From positions 5,831 to 14,216 of the forward strand of contig DENY01000075.1 of assembly GCA_002359825.1 (NCBI GenBank): DNA of 8,386 nucleotides. The letters run 5' to 3'. Source of the stretch: Bacteroidales bacterium UBA2632. GTDB lineage: Bacteria > Bacteroidota > Bacteroidia > Bacteroidales > Dysgonomonadaceae. Shown here in pieces: positions 1-7,093 of this stretch (position 1 is its first letter; each line of letters begins with the position of its first letter). The translations under genes and the position numbers were made by a program. The notes below the pieces were generated by a model that made no database searches, was not told the DNA's origin, and saw nothing but the letters and a program-made list of their open reading frames with translations.

Positions 1-86
1 CCACGTTGTATTGGTGGCTCTACATCTATCTTACTACAGGAAGCAGCTATGAAAACTAATGAGAGTATAATTAAGTACTTTTTCAT
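1..86 (-). CDS. N-terminus of a surface lipoprotein (partial, third Sus operon member)
   Basis: The first 28 codons of a gene that runs off the left edge can be read on the minus strand from an ATG at 86-84. The peptide begins MKKYLIILSLVFIAASC, a textbook lipoprotein signal: two lysines, a hydrophobic core, then a lipobox (AAS before Cys17) for signal peptidase II. After the cysteine it continues SKIDVEPPIQR, a polar linker typical of Bacteroidetes outer-membrane lipoproteins. It starts only 8 nt after the susD-like stop, so it is very likely co-transcribed with the transporter. Genes in this position often encode accessory surface glycan- or substrate-binding lipoproteins (SusE/SusF-like or DUF families) or secreted enzymes. 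Too little is present to choose a family. That it is a lipoprotein gene start is well supported; its role is inferred only from position. Confidence 0.8.
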   Translation of the reverse strand, partial: MKKYLIILSLVFIAASCSKIDVEPPIQR

Positions 87-94
87 ATCTTATC

Positions 95-1474
95 TTAGTT
101 ATAAATAAATTCGGTATAGCCCTCGTTCTGAACAATACCTGGATTAAGTTCAATATCTTCTGAAGGAATTGGCCACGTGTACATAAACGGTTTGGTAGTA
201 TATGCCAAGCCATTTCTTGAAACCCAAGACTCTGGAGACCCCAATCTTTTCAAGTCCATAAATCTGCTACCTTCCATAAAGAGTTCTTTGCGTCTCTCGT
301 TTATTATTAATCTAGCGAGTGGAGTTAAATCACGCCCCATAGCATCATTCATAACCACAGAATTATCGGTTACATTAGGAATAGTTTGTTCTGTAATATT
401 TTCATAGTCACTTATCCTCTTGGATCTTAAAAGATTTAGAAGTTCTATGGCCTGGCTTTTACCATCTAAGTAGTAATGAGACTCGGCTGCCATAAGCAGC
501 ATCTCTTCCGATCTGATAGCTCCTATAAAGAGCTTAATAGGGTTTCTGTGTCTGTTGATAGACTCAATGTATCTAATATCACGTTCGCGTGAATCAAATA
601 TATTGATAAAATCTATACTCACAGGTCTGTTTCTTAATGCAGTATATACCCTATCTGAAACCTGGCTGTTTTGAGACAGTACGTTTTTGTAACGAACAAT
701 CATATTAGGGAAAGATGCATTACCCAACACCATCTTAGAGTAGTCGTCCCTACTTAAAACCGGGTAGCTATCTAGCAATTCAGAAGCAACATCTATCACT
801 TTTTGCCATTGACCTGTCCAGAAATAGAGTCTAGCCTGATAGGCTTTTACCACATCACTGGTAAACATATAAACTGGATCATCCAAATTATAAATAGAAA
901 GAGCGGTCTTGAAGTCATCATTTATAAACGCTACAGTTTTCTCATAAGAACTTCTAATTGGTCTTGCCTCCATATTGAACTCATCTACAATAGGCATACC
1001 CAACTCTGGCCATATACCTCCTAGTGGAGCTTTGCAATAATGTTTAATAAGTTCATAATAACAGACACCTCTAATAGCATGAGCAGCACTTCTCACCTTC
1101 AATCCATAGTCGGTTTCATCATTGCCCAACCCATCAAGAATAATATTACAATTCCTAATGTTTTGGTATAGCTTACTATAGATAGTTTGATTGAGCCTTT
1201 GGCCTACATAAAAAGGGATCATCTCTTGCCCTAAATAAATATTAGCATCTAAGTTATCCGAGATAGCCTCAGTGTCGATAATATCTGTGGTGCCTTGCAT
1301 AATGAAGCCACCTTTTTCGTTCTCTATATCAAAAATCATTTGATGTATCATTGCAGAGTACTCTTCGGGCGTTTTAGGAATAGTTTTGCCCTGAGGTTTC
1401 AAATCTAAAAATGATTCGCAAGAACCCAAAGAGATGATTAGCAAAGAGAACAGCATTAATATTTTACCTTTCAT
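95..1474 (-). CDS. SusD/RagB family nutrient-binding outer-membrane lipoprotein
   Basis: A 459-residue SusD-like lipoprotein that should cap the SusC-like barrel on the cell surface and deliver the substrate. A signal peptide (residues 1-18) ends in lipobox LGS before Cys19, followed by ESFLDLKPQGK, the usual start of mature SusD proteins. The middle is helical with TPR-like stretches (VRSAAHAIRGVCYYELIKHY near 127-146; KAYQARLYFWTGQWQKVIDVA near 210-230; RSEEMLLMAAESHYYLDG near 321-338). The C-terminus has the family signature NERRKELFMEGSRFMDLKR (392-410) and then WPIPSEDIELNPGIVQNEGY (434-453). It is somewhat shorter than many SusD proteins (often about 500-600 residues) but has both ends. 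It starts 10 nt after the susC-like stop, preceded by an A-rich leader with no Shine-Dalgarno. The substrate cannot be predicted from sequence; the paralogue family covers glycans, peptides and other oligomers. Confidence 0.96.
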   Translation of the reverse strand: MKGKILMLFSLLIISLGSCESFLDLKPQGKTIPKTPEEYSAMIHQMIFDIENEKGGFIMQGTTDIIDTEAISDNLDANIYLGQEMIPFYVGQRLNQTIYSKLYQNIRNCNIILDGLGNDETDYGLKVRSAAHAIRGVCYYELIKHYCKAPLGGIWPELGMPIVDEFNMEARPIRSSYEKTVAFINDDFKTALSIYNLDDPVYMFTSDVVKAYQARLYFWTGQWQKVIDVASELLDSYPVLSRDDYSKMVLGNASFPNMIVRYKNVLSQNSQVSDRVYTALRNRPVSIDFINIFDSRERDIRYIESINRHRNPIKLFIGAIRSEEMLLMAAESHYYLDGKSQAIELLNLLRSKRISDYENITEQTIPNVTDNSVVMNDAMGRDLTPLARLIINERRKELFMEGSRFMDLKRLGSPESWVSRNGLAYTTKPFMYTWPIPSEDIELNPGIVQNEGYTEFIYN

Positions 1475-1484
1475 AATTTTTTAT

Positions 1485-4400
1485 TTATAACCCAAAGTTA
1501 ATACCAAATGAATAAGATTTACTTTGCGGATAGACTATCCCTGGTGTCTCTGGGTCAAATCCCGAATAGTTAGAGATAGTGAGCAAATTATTTACAGTTA
1601 AATTAAAGCCCATCGACTTTAATTTCATCTTAGAAAGCACCTTTTCACCTACATTATAAGAAATCATAATGGAGTTGACTTTAAAATAAGAGACATCCTC
1701 TATAAGAGCTCCCTTATTAATATTAGACGATGTTGTCATATACGTATTGTAGCCCATATTGGGACCATAGGCATCTATCAAACGAGGCATTCCATCAACC
1801 ACAGGGTTTTGAGAAGTCCATAAATGAGAGCTGTTTTTAAGAACATTCAAATGGTTCCTATATAAATCGTTATGAGATGTAGGAATCTTCTCCGAAGTAG
1901 GGCTAGACTTTTGAATAGCTCCATAGTATGCAGGGGAAGAAATCTCATTCAAAACCTTTGACCCAAAAGAGTAAACCCCTCCAACACTAACACTAAAGTT
2001 TTTGTATCTACCACTTATAGAGTATCCCCCAGTAATAGGTGCATTGCTTGTTCCAACGTAAAAGAGATAGTTATCGCCATTTTCATAATCACTTGTGCGT
2101 TCAAACTTAACATCAGACCTCTGTTTAAAGAGATAAACTCCTGTGTATGGATCGATTCCAGTGGGAATGCCAGTAAACAGAGAGTTCAGAGGATAGTTCA
2201 CGCGCATGTTTCCATACATAGAACCTGTAGGGGAAACATAGTCTTTTAATAAGTTTCTATTGTGAGATATATTTGCGGAAGCTGATATCGAATAATTCTT
2301 ATTTTTTATAACAGTACCCGACAAAGAAAACTCGAGACCTTTATTCTCTATTTCGGATGTGTTGTAGCTCTGTGATCTAAAACCAGTAGTCTCTGGAACT
2401 CTCACAGGCGTAACCACATCAGAACTCAATCTATAATAGTACTCAAGTTGCATCCTCAATCTACTATCGAACAAACCAGCATTGACCCCCACCTTGTAGT
2501 CAAAAGTTCTCTCCCATCTAAGATTCGGATTGGGTGCGGAATTCACGTAACCCATACGATAGAAATCGTCATACGTTTTTCTAAACTCATTGCTGTAGTC
2601 CATAATAAACTGTGGATACACCGATTTATTGATATTCCCAGTATAACCTGTAGCTACTCGCACAGAGAGGTCGTTTACCACTCCCAGTCTATCCTTGAGG
2701 AATGGTTCATTGTTGGCATTCCATGCAAATCCAAGAGACCATATTGGGTTAAACTGTTCTTTACTCCCAAAGTTGTTAGAGCCATCTGTTCTAGCTGTAA
2801 AGCTAGTTGTGTAGAGGTTTTTAAACGAATAGTCGGCAGAGAAATAGAAAGAGGCTACTGCAGCTTCATCTATATTTTGTCCTGATAGGCCATCCATTAT
2901 TCTAGCGTAATTGATAAGATAGTCATATGGGATAAGGCCCGACTCATCGGTAGTAGGAATTAATGGAAAGGAAGAGTTGCCGGATACAGGGTCGTATCCA
3001 TATCTCTTCTCAAAGATGCTCTTGTTATAAGAGTTTCTAATCTCTGTACCCAACAGTGCACTCACAAAGTGGTTCCTCTTAAGCTCTTCGCTATAGGACA
3101 ACTGTGCCCTTAAATTATAAGAGATATTGTAAGCACTAGATTGGAATATTGAACCATATGTCCTTTGAGAGTTATAGATGCTTCCTTCAAATGGTCTGTC
3201 TGAAAAGGCTGCATAGGTATCTTTACCATTGATGTTGTCGTTGTTATTATTTGAATAGTTCGCCGAGGCAAGCCCATCGAATTTTAAATTATCAATTAGA
3301 TACCAAGTGAGATTAGCTGTTTGAGTAACATCAAAGCTATTTACTTTACTAGATGTCTCGTTTAAATCGCGTATAATATTTATACCGTTGTTTGGTATAA
3401 TAAAAGCAGTGTTACCATTTGCTTTGCCCAGCTCAAAGTAAGTTCCGTCGGCTCGGTAAGAGCCATCAGGATTGTAAGGTCTTTCGTATGGGTTGGCAAA
3501 ATAGGCATACTTAAAAAGATTGGTGCTACCAGAAGCATCCTTAGAGGTTTGGTAGGAAAGATTGGTATTAAACCCCAACTTTACTTTATCTGATGCATTA
3601 ATGTCAATCTTTGAACTTAAGTTATATCGGTCATATACATTGTTTTTTACCAATCCATTATTAGTACCATATCCAAATGAAATGTAATAGTTGACATCTT
3701 TCTTACCTCCCGACATTGAAACATAGTGGCTATGAGATACCGAACTTCTGAAAAGCTCGTCGAACCAATCTGTTGTATGCTCTTTGTACCCATCTATCAG
3801 AGACTCTTGCTCTACTGTATTAAGTCCTGCATATTGGCCGTAACCACTTCGCACCATTCCCACAAGACCAACAACAGGATAATACTCTCCTTTGCTGAAT
3901 CCATCGGCAGAAAACTTGTTCCAAAGGTCTTTCTCCCACTCAATTTTCTCACTCGAATTCATCAGAGAGACATCTCTTACAGGCTGAGTTGTAACAGAAA
4001 AGTTGCCCGAGTATTGAATATTAAGACTCCCCTCTTTCCCTCTTTTAGTAGTGATTACAATAACACCTCCTGCCGCTCTCGAACCATATATGGCTGCTGC
4101 CGAAGCATCTTTGAGCACTGTTATGTTTTCTATATCATTTGGGTTTATCCCCGCAATACCACTTGAGAAAAGCGTATTAAAGTCCCCTGCCTTGATTTGC
4201 CCTGTAGATATTTTAGGAATATCCTTTTGAAGCATCACACCATCTACTACCCACAAAGGTTCGGCATTACCTGATATTGTATTGGTACCCCTAATCCTAA
4301 CTTTAGCAGTCTCCCCTGGTCTTCCAGACACAGCCTGCACACTCACTCCCGGTATTTTACCCTGAATGAGCATGTCCATAGACTTCAAGGGAGCATCTTT

Positions 4401-5057
4401 TAGCTGTTCGCTATCAATAATCCCTACAGAACCTGTTACTCTAGACATTGTAGTGGATGTGTATCCGTTTATGACTACCTCTCCCAAGGCCATAATGTCG
4501 CTTTCAAGAAAAATAGTAATCTCATCTTTGGCCCCCACTTCAATCTGCCTAGTTTTATAACTAATGCATGAAACAGTAAACTTAGAGGCTCCAGTGACAT
4601 CAAGGCTAAAGTTTCCATCCAAATCGGTAGTTGTTCCTCTTAGAGTACCTGGGATAAAAACCGTAGCTCCAATAACTGGTTCATCCTCTTCTTTGTCTAT
4701 TATCTTACCTTTGATTATTTTTTTTTGTTGCTTGGTCTGTTGTTGTTTTACTACCTTCTTAGACAGAACAACCTCTTTATCTGATATGCTATATGTAAGA
4801 TCTGTGCCTTCCAGAATTTCATCTAAAACTTTCTCAATACTTGAGTTTGACATGCTGAGTGTTATTCTCTTTGCACTATCTAGGTCTTTTGAAGCCACCG
4901 CAATGGAGTACTTTGTACCCACGAACAACTTCTCTATAGCCTCTATTATGGTTACGTTCTTAACAGAGTAGTTCACATGTATTTGTTCTAATTCACCCCC
5001 TAAAAGCGTAGTAGTGAGAAAAAGAAAAGAGAACAATAAAAGGAAAACGCTTCTCAT
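1485..5057 (-). CDS. SusC/RagA family TonB-dependent transporter with N-terminal STN signalling domain
   Basis: A 1190-residue outer-membrane transporter. Domains in order: signal peptide (about 1-21); STN domain (about 27-100), the periplasmic module by which FecA-type transporters contact FecR-type anti-sigma factors; a Q/K-rich linker (101-114); a carboxypeptidase-regulatory-like beta domain (about 115-187, with GATVFIPGTLRGTTTDLDGNF); TonB-box region LGEVVINGY (191-199); plug domain (about 205-338) with KVRIRG, PLWVVDG and the SusC hallmark VLKDASAAAIYGSRAAGGVI; then a beta-barrel to the C-terminus (ending SFGINFGL). It imports an unknown oligomer using TonB energy together with the SusD-like lipoprotein encoded just downstream. 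The STN domain and the preceding fecR-like gene (3-nt gap) mark it as a signal-transducing member, in contrast to SusC proteins without STN. An A9 run lies in the linker codons (see separate entry). No RBS is visible; the leader is A-rich. Confidence 0.97.
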   Translation of the reverse strand: MRSVFLLLFSFLFLTTTLLGGELEQIHVNYSVKNVTIIEAIEKLFVGTKYSIAVASKDLDSAKRITLSMSNSSIEKVLDEILEGTDLTYSISDKEVVLSKKVVKQQQTKQQKKIIKGKIIDKEEDEPVIGATVFIPGTLRGTTTDLDGNFSLDVTGASKFTVSCISYKTRQIEVGAKDEITIFLESDIMALGEVVINGYTSTTMSRVTGSVGIIDSEQLKDAPLKSMDMLIQGKIPGVSVQAVSGRPGETAKVRIRGTNTISGNAEPLWVVDGVMLQKDIPKISTGQIKAGDFNTLFSSGIAGINPNDIENITVLKDASAAAIYGSRAAGGVIVITTKRGKEGSLNIQYSGNFSVTTQPVRDVSLMNSSEKIEWEKDLWNKFSADGFSKGEYYPVVGLVGMVRSGYGQYAGLNTVEQESLIDGYKEHTTDWFDELFRSSVSHSHYVSMSGGKKDVNYYISFGYGTNNGLVKNNVYDRYNLSSKIDINASDKVKLGFNTNLSYQTSKDASGSTNLFKYAYFANPYERPYNPDGSYRADGTYFELGKANGNTAFIIPNNGINIIRDLNETSSKVNSFDVTQTANLTWYLIDNLKFDGLASANYSNNNNDNINGKDTYAAFSDRPFEGSIYNSQRTYGSIFQSSAYNISYNLRAQLSYSEELKRNHFVSALLGTEIRNSYNKSIFEKRYGYDPVSGNSSFPLIPTTDESGLIPYDYLINYARIMDGLSGQNIDEAAVASFYFSADYSFKNLYTTSFTARTDGSNNFGSKEQFNPIWSLGFAWNANNEPFLKDRLGVVNDLSVRVATGYTGNINKSVYPQFIMDYSNEFRKTYDDFYRMGYVNSAPNPNLRWERTFDYKVGVNAGLFDSRLRMQLEYYYRLSSDVVTPVRVPETTGFRSQSYNTSEIENKGLEFSLSGTVIKNKNYSISASANISHNRNLLKDYVSPTGSMYGNMRVNYPLNSLFTGIPTGIDPYTGVYLFKQRSDVKFERTSDYENGDNYLFYVGTSNAPITGGYSISGRYKNFSVSVGGVYSFGSKVLNEISSPAYYGAIQKSSPTSEKIPTSHNDLYRNHLNVLKNSSHLWTSQNPVVDGMPRLIDAYGPNMGYNTYMTTSSNINKGALIEDVSYFKVNSIMISYNVGEKVLSKMKLKSMGFNLTVNNLLTISNYSGFDPETPGIVYPQSKSYSFGINFGL
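4718..4726 (-). repeat. A9 homopolymer tract inside the susC-like gene
   Basis: Nine consecutive A on the coding strand encode part of QQKKI at about residues 111-114, in the linker between the STN domain and the carboxypeptidase-like domain. Reading the alternative frames by hand, loss of one A gives an immediate TAA, and gain of one A gives five out-of-frame codons (AAT AAT CAA AGG region) and then TAA. Slippage either way would therefore leave a secreted, STN-only product. The tract is seen directly; any functional slippage is inference. Confidence 0.6.
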
Positions 5058-5060
5058 TAT

Positions 5061-6338
5061 TTAATTTCTTGTAGTTAGTTTAATCAATTTTGCTTCTGTA
5101 TTTATTGCATACCCAACTCTATTAGTAGAAGAGAGTGTGCGAAGAACATCCTCTATGGGAGTCTTCTTATTAATCTTTAGATAAAAAATAGCGTTCTCTA
5201 TTTCTTCATCGCAAGATATTGTATAGTCGTACCAGTTATTGAGAACCGGAATGATATCTTTTATTTTATCGCCCCAAAAGATGAACATGCCTTCTTTTAC
5301 TGCTCGTAATGCTTCAACATTAAAAGTCTGGCGTTCAAAATCGTCTTCGCCATTGTAATTCACTGCCTTTTCTCCAGGTTGCAACATTGTTGAAATACCT
5401 GTTTGCAACGCTACCTCAACCGAACCCGTGAGTAAGGAAACAGCAGTATAATCCATCCCCACTAAAGAGGTAACATAGAACTCAGTACCATATACTATTG
5501 TTTTTATGTTGGAGCTGGTGACCACAAACCTGATGGGTTCATCTTTCACGACATCAAAAAAAGCTTCGCCCGAAAATGACACTTCTCTTAATTCATTAGA
5601 GAATTTCTCTGGAAAACTGATGGTGGAATTTCCACCTAGCCACACCTTGCTTCCATCGGGCAAAACAATATTTACCTCTTTGCCTTTTGGAACAACAACT
5701 GTCTTGGTTTTCGTAGCCACAGCTGTGAGTCTTTCTGTAGTCTCCGACTCTTGAGGATCAGTTCCCTCTTTCGCCGCATCAACTCCATGTTGCACCTGCT
5801 CCTTATTCGACATAAAACTTATGCTCTCGTCTTCAATAAGGATTGGTTGTCCTCCCTCGTCGTCTAACATATATACGCTAGATATTTCTTGGGCCAACAA
5901 CTTCTGCTGATTTTGCTTATTCACGTTTTGACGAATAAACAGGCCCATAAGAACTGCTACCGATGCAACAGCTATATACCAATAGGATTTATTTAATCTG
6001 CTTTGTTTCGTTGCATTTCGGAAGATTGCTTGTTGCGTTGGTTGCTGTTCGACTTCTGTTTGTGCTATTCTTTTTTGCACAGCTTTAAATTGACGTTCGG
6101 CAAAATCGCTCTCCATCAAAGTAATCAACTCTTCCGTTTTTACATTTTCGCCCAAAGAGTGAAAAATCTCTCTATTCTTCTCGCTTGCGGTGTACCACTG
6201 CTCAAATATGGCTTGTTCTGCATCGTTTAATGGTTGTATGCCAAGACTCTTCTTGACGACTATTGAGAGAATAGCATCAAAACTTTTATCATAAACACCT
6301 CTTTTGTCTTTGTCCATACTTCCCATTTTATTAGGCAT
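5061..6338 (-). CDS. FecR-family transmembrane anti-sigma factor
   Basis: A 425-residue FecR-type anti-sigma factor, numbered from the ATG at 6338. It is a single-pass inner-membrane protein that should hold the ECF sigma factor on the cytoplasmic side and read the STN domain of the SusC-like transporter on the periplasmic side. Visible parts: cytoplasmic N-terminal segment with the typical EQWYTASEKNREIF (about 46-59); membrane helix YWYIAVASVAVLMGLFI (about 119-135); a polar insert of about 75 residues; FecR domain (about 213-311) with LPDGSKVWLGGNSTISFP, GEAFFDV and VYGTEFYV; and a C-terminal DUF4974-like region (about 352-421, FWGDKIKDIIPVLNNWY onward). It is longer than many family members because of the insert. 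The open frame extends to a TTG at 6365, but ATGs lie at 6338, 6326 and 6317; 6338 is chosen because AGG lies a few bases upstream. The stop is 3 nt from the susC-like start, suggesting translational coupling. Confidence 0.94.
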   Translation of the reverse strand: MPNKMGSMDKDKRGVYDKSFDAILSIVVKKSLGIQPLNDAEQAIFEQWYTASEKNREIFHSLGENVKTEELITLMESDFAERQFKAVQKRIAQTEVEQQPTQQAIFRNATKQSRLNKSYWYIAVASVAVLMGLFIRQNVNKQNQQKLLAQEISSVYMLDDEGGQPILIEDESISFMSNKEQVQHGVDAAKEGTDPQESETTERLTAVATKTKTVVVPKGKEVNIVLPDGSKVWLGGNSTISFPEKFSNELREVSFSGEAFFDVVKDEPIRFVVTSSNIKTIVYGTEFYVTSLVGMDYTAVSLLTGSVEVALQTGISTMLQPGEKAVNYNGEDDFERQTFNVEALRAVKEGMFIFWGDKIKDIIPVLNNWYDYTISCDEEIENAIFYLKINKKTPIEDVLRTLSSTNRVGYAINTEAKLIKLTTRN

Positions 6339-6470
6339 GATACCTGATATACCTACAAAAGACAAACAACTATGGAGAAAGTGTCACTTTGCTTGAGAAA
6401 AGAATGTTTTATTGACTTTAAGCAACAATAATCAATGACAAAAAACCATTTTACATTCAAATAGTATACA

Positions 6471-6485
6471 AGATTATCTTAATCT
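6471..6485. repeat. Perfect 6-bp inverted repeat (candidate operator)
   Basis: AGATTA and TAATCT are exact reverse complements separated by TCT. An overlapping palindrome AAGAT-t-ATCTT lies at 6470-6480. The site sits centrally between the two divergent genes, just upstream of the degenerate minus-strand promoter candidate, where a regulator could act. Short AT-rich palindromes are common by chance in DNA of this composition, so function is uncertain. Confidence 0.3.
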
Positions 6486-6535
6486 CTGTCAAACACGAGA
6501 AGTCAGAGAACTAAATGTCCGAAGAATTGCGTAGT

Positions 6536-6566
6536 TTTGCTCATTAAGTTTTTAGCATTAACTTTG
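6536..6566 (+). promoter_or_regulatory. Bacteroidetes-type promoter of the ECF sigma gene
   Basis: A TTTG (6536-6539), a 19-nt spacer and TAACTTTG (6559-6566) match the Bacteroidetes primary-sigma promoter pattern of a -33 TTTG and -7 TAnnTTTG with the usual spacing. Transcription would start around 6571-6573, only a few bases before the ATG at 6575, giving an almost leaderless mRNA. The upstream box is itself part of TAGTTTTG (6532-6539), a second exact TAnnTTTG that could act as the -7 element of an overlapping promoter with a leader of about 30 nt. Confidence 0.6.
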
Positions 6567-6574
6567 ACTCGTTT

Positions 6575-7093
6575 ATGAGCAGACTGCACAGAGATAATTT
6601 TGAGACATTTGTACTGTCAAATAGTGCTTTATTTTATTCTTTCACGAAAAGATACGTATCAAACCAGCATATCATAGAAGATATTATGCAAGATTGTTAC
6701 GTTAAGTTGTGGGATAATATAGATAACCTTGGGCACATCTCTGATGCGAAATTGTATGTGTTTTCTATGATTAAAAATGCGGCTTTAAATTTCAATAAAA
6801 GAGAGCAACGCACCCAACTTACCGACAATATTGAAGAGCATTTTAACCCTGAAGACCACCTACATCCATCGGATAGTTTTATAAATGAAATTTTTGAAGA
6901 GGAGGCAAACACAGCTCTTGCCAAAGCCCTCACCACGCTACCAAATAAACAGCGCAAAGTAATATTAATGTCGCTAAGGGGGTATAAAAACGCCGAAATT
7001 GCATCCATGCTTGGAGTAACCGAAGACTCTGTAAAGTCTAGAAAAAAACGCGCCATGCAAAAACTAACATCGCTCAACATAGGTAACCTGTAA
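6575..7093 (+). CDS. ECF (sigma-70 family) RNA polymerase sigma factor
   Basis: A 172-residue ECF sigma factor of normal size with only the sigma2 and sigma4 domains. Sigma2 spans about 10-77, with YVSNQHIIEDIMQDCYVKLW (27-46) matching the core-RNAP-binding and -10 recognition part, followed by YVFSMIKNAALNFNKR. A charged acidic linker (about 78-110) leads to sigma4 (about 113-166), with ALTTLPNKQRKVILMSLRGY and the helix-turn-helix NAEIASMLGVTEDSVKSRKKRAM used for -35 recognition. It resembles the Bacteroidetes ECF group that pairs with FecR-like anti-sigma factors. The ATG at 6575 is the first start after an in-frame TAA at 6545-6547. It is divergent from its presumed anti-sigma partner, whereas the more usual layout is sigma-fecR-susC-susD in one direction. 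Its target is inferred to be the divergent operon. No clear terminator follows it. Confidence 0.95.
   Translation: MSRLHRDNFETFVLSNSALFYSFTKRYVSNQHIIEDIMQDCYVKLWDNIDNLGHISDAKLYVFSMIKNAALNFNKREQRTQLTDNIEEHFNPEDHLHPSDSFINEIFEEEANTALAKALTTLPNKQRKVILMSLRGYKNAEIASMLGVTEDSVKSRKKRAMQKLTSLNIGNL

Larger units (their letters stand above)
6339..6574. promoter_or_regulatory. Divergent control region between fecR-like and ECF sigma genes
   Basis: These 236 nt separate two divergent genes and must hold both promoters. On the plus strand there is a good Bacteroidetes-type promoter for the sigma gene (separate entry). On the minus strand, scanning for TAnnTTTG gives no exact hit. The nearest is TACTATTTG (minus strand, plus positions 6458-6466), with one extra spacer base, which would leave a leader of roughly 115 nt before the anti-sigma ATG. 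Two inverted repeats are present: AGATTA-tct-TAATCT at 6471-6485, and TCTCTG / CAGAGA at 6483-6488 and 6504-6509 separated by 15 nt. The missing housekeeping motif for the operon is compatible with transcription by the adjacent ECF sigma factor, but no ECF promoter can be named from one sequence. Confidence 0.55.

Noticed and set aside
3726..4166. A 146-codon plus-strand frame inside the susC-like gene (and similar at 2448-2885 and 4564-4971)
   Set aside because: These are shadows of the conserved susC coding sequence; their peptides show no domain features and no upstream promoter match.
6339..6365. Extension of the fecR-like protein to a TTG start at 6365
   Set aside because: Several ATG codons follow within 17 codons, and an AGG lies just before the ATG at 6338, so a TTG start is less likely.
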